From Stigmatella ashevillena (lineage in GTDB: Bacteria; Myxococcota; Myxococcia; Myxococcales; Myxococcaceae), in assembly GCF_028368975.1 (NCBI RefSeq), contig NZ_JAQNDM010000002.1, positions 3,048,007 through 3,112,006 on the forward strand: a stretch of 64,000 nt of DNA, in the 5' to 3' direction. Shown one piece after another: positions 43,539-52,506 of this stretch. The position numbers were made by a program, and so were the translations under genes. The first letter of the stretch is position 1. Every line of letters begins with the position of its first letter. The notes beneath the pieces are model-generated. The model ran no database searches. It saw only the letters and a program-made list of their open reading frames with translations, and was not told the DNA's origin.

Positions 43539-46500
43539 ATGCCGCGAATGCTTCGCCGGATCATCGCAGTCGCTGTCCTGCTCGGCGCCTGGGCCCTCGT
43601 GGGCGGTGACCGTGCCCCGATTCCCCTCACGATGGGGGCCGCACAGGCCAGCCAAGGCTGGGAAGGTGCCAGCGCCCAGAAGGGGGAGAAGTCCACCCAC
43701 GAGCTGTCCTCCCGCATCTTCACGAAGGTCATCCTCTACGTGAAGGACAACTACGTCGACCCCAAGCGCGTGCGGCCCAAGGAGATGATGATCGCCTCCC
43801 TGGAGTACGTGGAGAAGAGCGTCCCGGACGTGCTCGTCGAGGGCAACGCGGAGACGGGGAAGATCAACCTCAACGTGAATGGCAAGCAGCAAGAGTTCGA
43901 CATCAGCCATGTGGACTCGCTGTGGAAGATGTCCTTCACGCTCAAGGACATCTTCGACTTCATCTCCAAGAACATGCGCCGCATCGAGGACACGCGCGAC
44001 ATCGAGTACGCGGCCGTCAATGGCGCGCTCTCGACGTTGGATCCGCACTCGGTGCTGCTGCGCCCGGAGCTGTACCGGGAGATGAAGCTGTCCACCAAGG
44101 GCGAGTTCGGCGGCCTGGGCTTCGTCATCCAGATGCGCGAGGGCAACCTCACCGTGGTGCGGGTGCTGCCCAAGACGCCGGCGCACCGCGCGGGCATCCA
44201 GAAGGATGACCAGATCAAGAAGATCGGCGAGGAGTCCACGGTCAGCATGGACCTCAACGAGGCGGTGTCCAAGCTGCGCGGCGCGGTGGACAGCAAGATC
44301 GTCATCACCGTGGAGCGCAAGGGCTGGGACAAGCCCCGGGTGATGACGCTGGCGCGCGCCATGATTTCGATCGAGAGCGTGCAGCACAAGCTGCTCTCCC
44401 AGAACGTGGGCTACGTGCGGTTGAAGAACTTCCAGGGCAACACCACGAGGGATCTCGAGGCGGCGCTGGTGGATCTGCGCAAGCAGTCGGAGATGAAGGG
44501 CAGCCCGATGAAGGGGCTGGTGCTCGACCTGCGCGGCAACCCGGGCGGCCTCTTGGAGCAGGCCATCCAGGTGTCCGACACGTTCCTGTCCAGCGGCGTC
44601 ATCGTCGCGACGGTGGGCCTGTCCGACAAGTTGCGCGAGGAGAAGCGGGCCCGGCCCACGGAGGGCGAGGACACCTACCCCATCGCGGTGCTGGTGAACG
44701 CCGGCAGCGCCAGCGCCTCCGAGATCGTCGCGGGCGCGCTCAAGAACCTCAACCGCGCCACCATCATCGGCCGGCAGACCTTCGGCAAGGGCAGCGTGCA
44801 GGTGCTGTACGACTTCCCGGATGACAGCGCGCTCAAGCTGACCATCGCCAAGTACCTCACGCCCGGCGACGTCTCCATCCAAGAGGTGGGCATCGTTCCG
44901 GACATCCAGCTGGTGCCCACGCGCGTCACCGACGAGCGCATCGATGTCTTCGCCCCGCGCCGCTCCATTGGCGAGGCGGACCTGGACCAGCACTTCGGCA
45001 ATCCGGACTCCTCCACGGTGGCCAAGAAGCGCGAGGACGTGCTCAACCGCGAGAAGCCGTGGGAGAGCCTCAAGTACCTGAAGGTGGATCCGAAGCAGCA
45101 GGCCGCCCAGGCCGCCAAGGAGGCCAAGGAAGAGGAGAAGGCCGCCCCCAAGACGGCGCAGAAGGACGCCAAGCACGGCGAGAAGGATCCGCTGATCGAC
45201 GTGGACGTGGCCGGCCAGAGCGAGGACCTGGACGACCAGCTCGACGCGGAGAGCCAGGACGAAATCAAGGAGGACTTCGAGGTCGCCTTCGCCCGGGAAT
45301 TCGTGCTGCGCGCCCCTGCCACCACCCGCCAGCAGCAGTTGCAGCAGGGCAAGGCCTTCGTCGATCAGAAGCGTGCCGACGAGGAGCAGCGCATCAACGC
45401 GGCCCTCTCGGCACTCGGAACCGATTGGAGCGCGGGCCCCACGCCCAAGAACGTCCAGTTGGAGGCCACCTTCTCTCCCTCGGCGGACCAGGCCATCAAG
45501 GCCGGCGAGGAACTGGAGATGGTGCTGACGGCCGAGAACAAGGGCACCGAGGCGCTCAAGCGCGTCCGGGCCTGGACCGAGAGCGACAACGCCTTCCTGG
45601 ATCGCCGGGAGTTCATCCTCGGCGCCATCAACCCCGGGGAGAAGAAGACTTGGAAGGTGAAGGTGCGCCTGCCCAAGGATCTCACCTCGCGCCGCGATGA
45701 CGTGACGGTGAAGTTCTTCGACGACCAGGGCGCGCTGCCCAAGACGCTGGTGAGCGAGCTGGGCTTCGTGGAGCTGCCCCGGCCCTCCTTCTCCTTCAAC
45801 TGGCAGGTGCTCGACACGTGCCAGACGTGCAACGGAGACGGCGTGGCGCAGCGCGGGGAGAGCGTCACCCTGGCGCTGGATGTGACGAACACCGGCACCG
45901 GGCCCGCGCTCGACTCGTTCGCGCAGATCAAGAACGCGGGCGACCCGAACGTCTTCATCGAGAAAGGGCGCTTCAAGCTGGGCGCGCTGTCGCCGGGCGA
46001 GACGAAGTCGGCGCGCTTCCAGTTCGAGGTGAAGAAGCCCTACAAGGGCGACACCTTCCCGCTGAAGCTGGCCATCATCGATGAGCCCCTGGAGGAGTTC
46101 GTCACCGAGAAGCTGGAGCTGCCGGTGCGCGACTCGGCCGTGGCGGCGCTGGAGCCGAAGAAGACGCTGGTCAAGCTGGCGGAGAAGACGGAGCTGGTGG
46201 GGGTTCCCCTGGCGAATGCCCGGCCGGTGGCCCGTCTGAGCTCGGCCTCGGTGCTGACCGCGGAGGCCGTCACCAAGGGCTACTACAAGGTGGCCCTGGG
46301 CGAGGACCGCTTCGCCTTCGTCAAGGCCGCGGACGCCCGCGAGGTGAAGGTGGGCAAGGCCGTGCTGCCCAAGAAGGTGGACTGGCTCACCTCGCTGAAG
46401 CCGCCGGAAATCCACCTGGAGGCGGACCCCTCCAGCGGCGGGCTGATGGCCACCGGGGAGCGCTTCACCCTGTCCGGGTATGTGACGGACCCCAATGGGC

Positions 46501-46748
46501 TCCTGGACGTGTACGTCCTCGTCAATGACCAGAAGGTCTACTTCAAGGCGGTGGACCCCAAGAGCACCGAGCCGAAGAAGCTGACGTTCACCACGGACTT
46601 CGCGCTGAAGGAGGGCAACAACAACGTCCTCGTGGTGGCCCGGGAGACGGCGGACTTCGCCAGCCGCAAGACGCTGGTCATCCGGCGCCGACCGGCCGAG
46701 GTGGCCCAGAAGCTGACCACGCCCACGCAGCCCCAGAAGACGCAGTAG
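43539..46748 (+). CDS. S41 (CtpA-type) serine protease with long C-terminal extension
   Basis: 1069 residues from ATG 43539, with a signal peptide or anchor (about 1-22). The order is: N-terminal part with YVDP, PDZ domain (about 185-260; GGLGFVIQMREGNLTVVRVL), and S41 catalytic domain with the Ser motif AGSASASEI and Lys in TFGKGSVQ. The core resembles CtpA. Unusual is the remaining 550 residues: a Lys/Glu/Asp-rich stretch (about 510-600), then CARDB-like beta domains (one with CQTCNGDG), an SH3-like segment and a further beta domain. Probably periplasmic. The extension may bind substrate or the envelope (inference). An intrinsic terminator follows. Confidence 0.9.
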   Translation: MPRMLRRIIAVAVLLGAWALVGGDRAPIPLTMGAAQASQGWEGASAQKGEKSTHELSSRIFTKVILYVKDNYVDPKRVRPKEMMIASLEYVEKSVPDVLVEGNAETGKINLNVNGKQQEFDISHVDSLWKMSFTLKDIFDFISKNMRRIEDTRDIEYAAVNGALSTLDPHSVLLRPELYREMKLSTKGEFGGLGFVIQMREGNLTVVRVLPKTPAHRAGIQKDDQIKKIGEESTVSMDLNEAVSKLRGAVDSKIVITVERKGWDKPRVMTLARAMISIESVQHKLLSQNVGYVRLKNFQGNTTRDLEAALVDLRKQSEMKGSPMKGLVLDLRGNPGGLLEQAIQVSDTFLSSGVIVATVGLSDKLREEKRARPTEGEDTYPIAVLVNAGSASASEIVAGALKNLNRATIIGRQTFGKGSVQVLYDFPDDSALKLTIAKYLTPGDVSIQEVGIVPDIQLVPTRVTDERIDVFAPRRSIGEADLDQHFGNPDSSTVAKKREDVLNREKPWESLKYLKVDPKQQAAQAAKEAKEEEKAAPKTAQKDAKHGEKDPLIDVDVAGQSEDLDDQLDAESQDEIKEDFEVAFAREFVLRAPATTRQQQLQQGKAFVDQKRADEEQRINAALSALGTDWSAGPTPKNVQLEATFSPSADQAIKAGEELEMVLTAENKGTEALKRVRAWTESDNAFLDRREFILGAINPGEKKTWKVKVRLPKDLTSRRDDVTVKFFDDQGALPKTLVSELGFVELPRPSFSFNWQVLDTCQTCNGDGVAQRGESVTLALDVTNTGTGPALDSFAQIKNAGDPNVFIEKGRFKLGALSPGETKSARFQFEVKKPYKGDTFPLKLAIIDEPLEEFVTEKLELPVRDSAVAALEPKKTLVKLAEKTELVGVPLANARPVARLSSASVLTAEAVTKGYYKVALGEDRFAFVKAADAREVKVGKAVLPKKVDWLTSLKPPEIHLEADPSSGGLMATGERFTLSGYVTDPNGLLDVYVLVNDQKVYFKAVDPKSTEPKKLTFTTDFALKEGNNNVLVVARETADFASRKTLVIRRRPAEVAQKLTTPTQPQKTQ

Positions 46749-46777
46749 GCCGCGGCTCAACCCCCTCGGCCAGTGAC

Positions 46778-46828
46778 CGGGCGGCTCTCCGGAGGTTCAC
46801 ACCTCCTCAGGGGGCCGCCCGTTTTATT
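46778..46828 (+). terminator. Intrinsic terminator after the S41 protease gene
   Basis: The outer stem CGGGCGGC (46778-46785)/GCCGCCCG (46814-46821) encloses an inner stem GGAGGT/ACCTCC with loop TCAC. TTTTATT follows at 46822-46828. A good rho-independent terminator for rightward transcription. Confidence 0.85.
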
Positions 46829-46909
46829 GACGCTCTTGGCCAGCGCACGTTAGCGTCCTGCCGGATGGGCGCCCGTTGCCGGCGCGCGCGCCTGGGAGGC
46901 GATTTGAGG

Positions 46910-47815
46910 ATGCAAGCGTTCAGTCGATGGTGGGCCCTCGCGACGCTCTTGTCGGGGGCCACCGCGTACGCGGACGACAACGATTTGCGGATCGAGAAGC
47001 TCGGCAATCCGGCCGCGGAGGTCACCGCAGGCCTCCCCACGGGGAACTCGAACTTCCAAGCCTTCGCCCGGACCTTCGGCGCGGCCATCACGTCCACGAA
47101 CCTGATGCCCCCGGAGACGCTGGGGCACTCGGGCTTCAACCTCAACCTGGAGCTGTCCGTCATCAATCTGCCCGATGACGTGCTCATCCCCACCGAGGGG
47201 GACCAACCGGGCTCGGTGCTCCTGCCGTCGCTCCATGTCCGCAAGGGCCTGCCCTTCTCGCTGGAGCTGGGCGCGCGCGTGGGCTGGGTGGAGAAGAGCA
47301 GCATCATCGCCGCCTCGGGCGAGCTGAAGTGGGCCATCAACGAGGGCTTCACGTACCTGCCGGACATCGGCGTTCGGGGCCACGTCACCCGCCTGATGGG
47401 CGTGAGGGATCTCGGCCTCACCGCGGCCGGGTTGGACATCGGCGTGGGCAAGCAGTTCCCCGTCGGGGGCATGGTGACGTTCACCCCCTACGGCGGCCTG
47501 GACCTCACCTTCGTCGGCGCCGACTCGCGCAACCTCGACTTCAACCAAGACCGCTCCTACGACGACTCGCTGGGAAGCGACTCGCGGGCGGCGCTGGTGG
47601 ACACCGCCACCTACAAGGACGTGAGCCTGGGGGACAACCTCAACCAGCGCATCTACGGCGGCGTGCGGTTCATCGGGGGCGTGCTGCAACTCGGCGCGGA
47701 GTTCTCCTACACGCGCCTGGGCAGCGTGAAGCTGGACCCCACCAACGACGACAGCGAGGGCCGGGGGCTGCCCGGCGTCATCACCTTCAACACCTCGTTC
47801 GGCCTGGATTTCTAG
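46910..47815 (+). CDS. Outer membrane beta-barrel protein
   Basis: 301 residues from ATG 46910, with signal peptide (about 1-22, ...ATAYA|DDN). Alternating amphipathic strands (FNLNLELSVINLP, FSLELGARVGWV, VTFTPYGGLDLTFVG, LQLGAEFSYTRLG) end in the C-terminal aromatic NTSFGLDF, typical of barrel proteins inserted by BamA. No family name. Its TAG stop shares CTAG with the convergent GDPD stop. Confidence 0.82.
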   Translation: MQAFSRWWALATLLSGATAYADDNDLRIEKLGNPAAEVTAGLPTGNSNFQAFARTFGAAITSTNLMPPETLGHSGFNLNLELSVINLPDDVLIPTEGDQPGSVLLPSLHVRKGLPFSLELGARVGWVEKSSIIAASGELKWAINEGFTYLPDIGVRGHVTRLMGVRDLGLTAAGLDIGVGKQFPVGGMVTFTPYGGLDLTFVGADSRNLDFNQDRSYDDSLGSDSRAALVDTATYKDVSLGDNLNQRIYGGVRFIGGVLQLGAEFSYTRLGSVKLDPTNDDSEGRGLPGVITFNTSFGLDF

Positions 47816-48537
47816 GCCGCGCCCTTCAGGCCCTCGCGGACCACGCGAGGCCGGTTGGTGATGAGGTAGGAGATCCCCATCGCCTCCAGGGCCTGGGCAC
47901 GCTCCGGATCATCCACCGTCCACACCGCCACGCGCAGGCCCGCGGCATTCCATTCCGCCACCCGCTCGGGCGTGCACGCCTCGTGGAAGGGGTGCACCGA
48001 GTGTGAGGACACCAGGGGGTTCAGCAGGTACGCCTGCGGGCTCCAAGGCTTGTCCGGATCGATCAGGAAGCCCCGGCGCAGGGAAGGCGCCGCCGCGGCG
48101 AGCCGGAACAAACACCACGGGTTGAAGCTGGACACCACCACCCGCCCGGCCAGCCCTCCCTGGGTGACGAGCTTGGCCACCTTGTCCGCCAGCCCTCCAT
48201 CATTGAAGCGGTCGCACTTGAGCTCGATGTTGATGAGGAAGTGCGCGGGCAGCGCCTCGACCACCTCCTCCAGGAGCGGAATCCGAGCGGGGGCAAAGCC
48301 GAGGGCGCTGCCCACATCCGCCCGCTGGAGCTTCCAGTAGGGCGTGGTGCGCACCTCCCAGGGCAGTCCGGCGAGCCGGTCCAACCGGTCATCGTGGCAG
48401 ACCACCACCTCGCCCGAGCCGCAAACCATGGCGTCCAACTCCACCCCGTCCGCCCCTTGCTTCACCGCCTCGGTGAAGGCTTCCAGGGTGTTCTCGGGGG
48501 CGTCGGCGCTGGCGCCTCGGTGGGCAAGCAGGAGCAT
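47812..48537 (-). CDS. ugpQ: Glycerophosphodiester phosphodiesterase
   Basis: 241 residues without signal peptide, so cytosolic (UgpQ type). Active-site residues are His and Arg in LAHRGAS, the ENT motif, Glu and Asp in VELDAM and His in CHDDRLDR. The later metal Glu (LINIELKCD) is present. It hydrolyses deacylated phospholipid headgroups to glycerol-3-phosphate. Convergent overlap with the beta-barrel gene. Confidence 0.92.
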   Translation of the reverse strand: MLLLAHRGASADAPENTLEAFTEAVKQGADGVELDAMVCGSGEVVVCHDDRLDRLAGLPWEVRTTPYWKLQRADVGSALGFAPARIPLLEEVVEALPAHFLINIELKCDRFNDGGLADKVAKLVTQGGLAGRVVVSSFNPWCLFRLAAAAPSLRRGFLIDPDKPWSPQAYLLNPLVSSHSVHPFHEACTPERVAEWNAAGLRVAVWTVDDPERAQALEAMGISYLITNRPRVVREGLKGAA

Positions 48538-48647
48538 GCCCGGCAGTCTGCGTCAGAACCGCTCCGGGTGCAGGGGGAAGTGCGCCCGCCCGTCCTCCAC
48601 GGACAGTTGGCTTGCCTCGCCCCAGGGTTTGCTGCACTGTGAGAAGC

Positions 48648-48863
48648 ATGGGGCTGGGCCTCGGAGAATTCATCGTCCTCGCGTTCGTGCTGTTGGTGGT
48701 CTTCTCCGCCTCCCGCATGGGCCAGCTCGGCAACGCCGTGGGCAAGTTCGTCTACTCGTTCCGCAAAGCCTCCAAGGGTGAGGACTTCGTGGACGTGAAG
48801 CCCCTGCCCCCCTCCCGGCGCGGCACCATCGACGCGGACTACACCGACTCCAAGCGGGGCTAG
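48648..48863 (+). CDS. tatA: TatA/E-like twin-arginine translocase subunit
   Basis: 71 residues from ATG 48648. An N-terminal hydrophobic helix (LGEFIVLAFVLLVVFSAS), then an amphipathic basic helix (MGQLGNAVGKFVYSFRKAS) and an acidic or polar tail. The hinge Phe-Gly of canonical TatA is Phe-Ser here. No tatB or tatC gene is next to it. The window encodes at least one Tat-signal protein, the deacetylase at 30573-31586. The stop shares CTAG with the convergent unknown gene. Confidence 0.78.
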   Translation: MGLGLGEFIVLAFVLLVVFSASRMGQLGNAVGKFVYSFRKASKGEDFVDVKPLPPSRRGTIDADYTDSKRG

Positions 48864-49630
48864 GTCCCCACGCCGCCCTGCCGCTTGCCCACGCCCTCTT
48901 CCAGCAGGCGCGCGGCCTGCTCGCGCAGGGACACGTGCACGGAGGTGTCGTGTGCCAACTCGGCCAGGTCCGTGGCGTTGAGCAAGGGGACGATCTTCGC
49001 CCCCACTTCAGGCGGCAGGTAGGGGTTGAAGACGAGCGCGCGGCGCACCAGGTGGCGGGCGGACCACCTGGGCGACTTCCAGATCTCCACCAAGGGCTCG
49101 GGCCGGGCCGGGCGGCGCGCCGCCATGCGCACCACGAGCGGCTCGGTGAGGCGCGGGTTGAGCAGGGCGTTGCTCACCACGGAGGGGTTGCTCATCGTCA
49201 CCAGCCGAGCGAGCAGGTCCGGATCCCTCGTGAGGCGGGCCTGCTGCTTGAGGTGCCCCAGCGACTGGGAGAAGACCTTCGCATCCGACTTGGCCGCCGC
49301 CCGCGCATCGAACTGCTTCTGCGCGGGCCCCTCGGCGAAGAGGTCCGCCACCGTCTCCAGGGACTGAACCTCGGCGAGCCGCCGCAGGGAGTCCGCATAG
49401 GGAATCTGGGCCGCTTCCAGGCCCAGCGCCGCCGTGACGGCCGAGAGCACATGGGTGGCGGGCTCCCAGCCCGAGCGGGCCAGGGTGATGAGGTGGCCGA
49501 CGAACTCGTTGGCATCGAGCGGATCATGCCGGGCGAGCTCGCGCGCCACCGCCTTGCGGAGGATCTCCGCGCTCCCGCTCAACCCGTGCAGCCGCAGCGC
49601 GAGGTTCCTGGCCTGTTCCCGGGTGGGCAT
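48860..49630 (-). CDS. Helical repeat-like hypothetical protein
   Basis: 256 residues, no signal or membrane segment. Ala/Leu-rich amphipathic helices spaced like HEAT or leucine-rich-variant repeats (NALLNPRLTEPLVVRMAARR; ARHLVRRALVFNPYLPPEV; LLNATDLAELAHDT). The pattern NP.LT...v resembles DUF2336/LRV-type solenoids. Function unknown. It lies 13 bases downstream of the zinc-ribbon protein gene on the same strand, so likely co-transcribed. Confidence 0.7.
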   Translation of the reverse strand: MPTREQARNLALRLHGLSGSAEILRKAVARELARHDPLDANEFVGHLITLARSGWEPATHVLSAVTAALGLEAAQIPYADSLRRLAEVQSLETVADLFAEGPAQKQFDARAAAKSDAKVFSQSLGHLKQQARLTRDPDLLARLVTMSNPSVVSNALLNPRLTEPLVVRMAARRPARPEPLVEIWKSPRWSARHLVRRALVFNPYLPPEVGAKIVPLLNATDLAELAHDTSVHVSLREQAARLLEEGVGKRQGGVGT

Positions 49631-49643
49631 GGCGTGCGCCTCG

Positions 49644-52355
49644 CTAGGGCTTGCCGCTCTCCTCGGGCACCGCCTCCATCTTCACTTCGAGCCGGAGCTG
49701 ACCGAGTTCCTGCGGATAGTCGTGGTAGAGGACGATGAACGGAGCACGCGCCCCCGGAGCAATCGTGGCGGCCGCCGCATCCAGCTGCGTGCGCAGCTGC
49801 GCCGCGGAGTCCTCGTGGGTGACGCCGTAGAGCTCCTCGGGGGTGGGCACCTTCCCAGCGAGCCCCTCCGTGGCCTTCACCCGCTGGCCACCGTCATAGA
49901 GCGCGGAGCGGACCTTGATGCGCACGGGCTTCGAGGAGCGGTTCTCCACCTCTCCCCGGACATAGAAGACCGCTCCGCCCCCGCGCGTGTCGTAGAGGCC
50001 ATTCGAGACGTTGCGCGCCACGAAGTCGCTGGGCGTCACGAGCTCCAGCAGGGTCGAGGGAGACAAGGCCGCGGCATCCACCCTCCCCTCCTTTAGATAG
50101 ACGCTGCCCACCGCGGTGAGGGCCAGCAGCAAGCCGCCAGCGATGGTGAGGTAGGCCACCTGCCCGGTCACCTGCTGCGCGGCGCTCGGCTTGCGCCGCT
50201 CGGGGATGCCCATGTCCGCCGGACGACCGGCGGGACGCGCGATGGAGGGCGCCCCCAGGCTCGGTGCGGGCAGGGACTCCTGGACCGCGGGCAGAGACTC
50301 CTGGGGTGGCACATCCAGCAGCGAACCCCCGCCCTGGGCGCTCCCGGTCTCCAGACCTGGAATCTCCTCCTGCATTCCCCGGGGCGGCAGATCGAGCCGC
50401 GAGCGCCCCGTGTCCGTGGGGCTGATGACCTGATGGCCCTTGTTGGTCTCGGTGAGGAATCCCTGGGACGGGTCCGCCGAGCCCAGCAACTGCCGGCCCG
50501 TCTCCGTCGGCGAGAACCGGGGCTCCGCCGCCTGGGCGAACGGATCCGGAATGCCAGAGGTGTGGGCCGCCTGGGCGAATGGGTCCGGAATGCCAGAGGT
50601 GTGGGCAGCCTGGGCGAACGGGTCCTCCGGAGGCGCGGCGTCCGCCGCGGCGCTGGCGAAGGGGTCTTGGAACGGCACGGCAGGCTCGGCGGGTGGGCCG
50701 GAGCCTCCCCCCATCTCATCGTCCCCGAGCATCCCGAACTCCATTGGTCCGGGAGGGGCGAAGGCGGGAGCGGGGGCAGCAGGGCTCTCCGCGGCGCCAA
50801 AGGGGCTGGCGAACTCGTCGAAGTCCGCGGGCATGGGCGCCGACGACCGAGGTGCAAGGCTCGGAGCGGGCCGCGCCGGAGCCGCCGGAGCGGGGGGCAC
50901 GGCGCTGGGCCCCGGGCGCCCCTTCAGGGCCGCGGGCACGGGCGCGGAGAGCTCATCGTGCGAGGGGGCACTCAGATCCACCCCCACCGAGCCGAACGGA
51001 TCGTCCTCCGAGAAGGAGAACGAGGCGGGAGCGGGCGCCGCCACGGGGGCGGGGGCCGGCTCCGGCTCCGCATGGAACCCCAGGTCGGACGTGGGCGCTC
51101 CCAGGTCGATGTTGGAGGGACCGAACGGGTCCTCGTCCATGAAAGGCATCGCGGAGGTCGGGGCCACGGGGGCAGGAGGCGCCACCGGGGGCACGGGGGC
51201 CGGCCGGGCCACGGGGGCCGAGACGGCGGCGGAGCTGGTGGGAACCGGGAACGGTGTCGGCCGCACGCCGCCCTGCGGAGGCGCGCTGGCGGGCGCAACG
51301 ACAGGAGCAGGACGTCCCGCCGGGACCGAAGCCACCCCAGTGGACGAGGGGCGCCGGGCCGCCACGGGCGCGGGCTTGGGCGGAGGCGCCGCCACGGGAG
51401 GCGGAGGCGCCGGGAACCGGGGCCCGGCATCGAACAACTCCGGCGCGGGGCCCAGGTCGGGGGCAGGCTCGCTCAGGTCCGTGTCCACCGAGCCGAAGGA
51501 GCCCTTGTCCCCGAAGCCGAACGAGGCACTCATCCCCCCCACGGCCCCTGCCCTGCCAGGAGGCGCGGCGGCGGGGGGCACCGAGGTGGGCGCATCCAGG
51601 GGAAGCTCGGGCAGGGGCGCGGAGGGAGCCGCCCCGGGGTTCGCGAAGAATTCGGCGAACAGGTCCGCCGCGGGAGGAACCTCGGGCGGAGGCGCAGCGG
51701 GCTTCGGAGCGGGCCGGGCGACCGCCGGCAGGGAAACCGACGAACTCCGGGCGCCCGCGGGGGCCTTGGGCCCTGGCGCAATGGCGGGAGCCGCCGCAGG
51801 CCCCCGGCTGGCGGCCACCCCGGGCGGCGAGGCGTCCGCGGACGGCTTGAACGGCGTGGCCCCGGGGCGCCCCGCCCCTTGCAACGGGCTGGGCGTCTTG
51901 ACGGGGGGAACGGGGTCCAAGGGAAGCGGGGGCAGGGACGGCACCGGCGGCCGTGCCTCCGGCGGGACCTGAATGGGCAGGACGCGGGTCGTCTCGTCGT
52001 GGACCTCACCCTCCATGCCCGAGTCCATGGCATTCCAGGGACTTGGCGGCAGCCGAGCCGCCTGAGGGGCAGGCCCGGTCCGGCTCGCTTCAACCCCCTC
52101 GGCGAAAAAGCCGGGGCGGGTGGAATGGCCCGGCTTGGGCTCGGGGGCGGTCCCGAAGCGCTCGAAGGGGTCGAAACCCCCGTCCGCGGGGCCGGGGACG
52201 GGAGGTGAGGACGCACCGGGGGTAGCTCCCGCCGGGGCGCGGGAGACACGGAACGTATGCTGGCACTTCGTGCAGCGGACCTTGACCCCCTTCTCCGTCA
52301 CCTTCTCGTCAGGGATCTTGAATCGCGTCTGGCACTGCTCGCACTGGACGATCAT
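49644..52355 (-). CDS. Zinc-ribbon (MJ0042) protein with disordered linker and DUF3426-like end
   Basis: 903 residues. An N-terminal zinc ribbon (MIVQCEQCQTRFKIPDEKV, then VRCTKCQHTFRV) is followed by about 640 residues of Pro/Ala/Gly/Asp-rich low complexity, then one membrane helix (about 725-747; YLTIAGGLLLALTAVGSVYL) and a beta domain (about 770-895) with FYVRGEVENRSSKPVRIKVR, the strand pattern of DUF3426. The linker repeats short motifs (DPFG...DL.AP..DL at least three times; DPFAQAAHTSGIP twice). It is presumably tethered with the zinc ribbon in the cytosol and the beta domain in the periplasm. Role unknown; proteins of this build occur in myxobacterial motility and polarity machines, which is inference. 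Confidence 0.85.
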   Translation of the reverse strand: MIVQCEQCQTRFKIPDEKVTEKGVKVRCTKCQHTFRVSRAPAGATPGASSPPVPGPADGGFDPFERFGTAPEPKPGHSTRPGFFAEGVEASRTGPAPQAARLPPSPWNAMDSGMEGEVHDETTRVLPIQVPPEARPPVPSLPPLPLDPVPPVKTPSPLQGAGRPGATPFKPSADASPPGVAASRGPAAAPAIAPGPKAPAGARSSSVSLPAVARPAPKPAAPPPEVPPAADLFAEFFANPGAAPSAPLPELPLDAPTSVPPAAAPPGRAGAVGGMSASFGFGDKGSFGSVDTDLSEPAPDLGPAPELFDAGPRFPAPPPPVAAPPPKPAPVAARRPSSTGVASVPAGRPAPVVAPASAPPQGGVRPTPFPVPTSSAAVSAPVARPAPVPPVAPPAPVAPTSAMPFMDEDPFGPSNIDLGAPTSDLGFHAEPEPAPAPVAAPAPASFSFSEDDPFGSVGVDLSAPSHDELSAPVPAALKGRPGPSAVPPAPAAPARPAPSLAPRSSAPMPADFDEFASPFGAAESPAAPAPAFAPPGPMEFGMLGDDEMGGGSGPPAEPAVPFQDPFASAAADAAPPEDPFAQAAHTSGIPDPFAQAAHTSGIPDPFAQAAEPRFSPTETGRQLLGSADPSQGFLTETNKGHQVISPTDTGRSRLDLPPRGMQEEIPGLETGSAQGGGSLLDVPPQESLPAVQESLPAPSLGAPSIARPAGRPADMGIPERRKPSAAQQVTGQVAYLTIAGGLLLALTAVGSVYLKEGRVDAAALSPSTLLELVTPSDFVARNVSNGLYDTRGGGAVFYVRGEVENRSSKPVRIKVRSALYDGGQRVKATEGLAGKVPTPEELYGVTHEDSAAQLRTQLDAAAATIAPGARAPFIVLYHDYPQELGQLRLEVKMEAVPEESGKP
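50530..50628 (-). repeat. 39-bp tandem repeat in the zinc-ribbon protein gene
   Basis: Two full copies and a partial third with period 39 (starts 50530, 50569, 50608) encode DPFAQAAHTSGIP in the linker. A whole number of codons, so slippage would keep the frame. Confidence 0.85.
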
Positions 52356-52506
52356 CGGTCAGGTTCGGCAGTATAGGCGGCCAGCCCCTTCTCTGCGAGC
52401 AAGCATCCGTGCCAGCTTGCTCTCCCGATCCCTCTCCACTACACGAGGGGCTGCTTTTTCCGACGCTACACGCGCAACGCTTTCGGACGTGGGCGGAGAA
52501 CCGAAC

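Noticed and set aside
43464-46760. 1098-residue open frame antisense to the S41 protease gene
   Set aside because: Its composition is a Leu/His/Arg/Gln-rich mirror with no motif. Long antisense frames are expected in high-GC DNA; the plus-strand protease has clear domains. The same applies to the long frames antisense to alaS, pilB and the zinc-ribbon gene.
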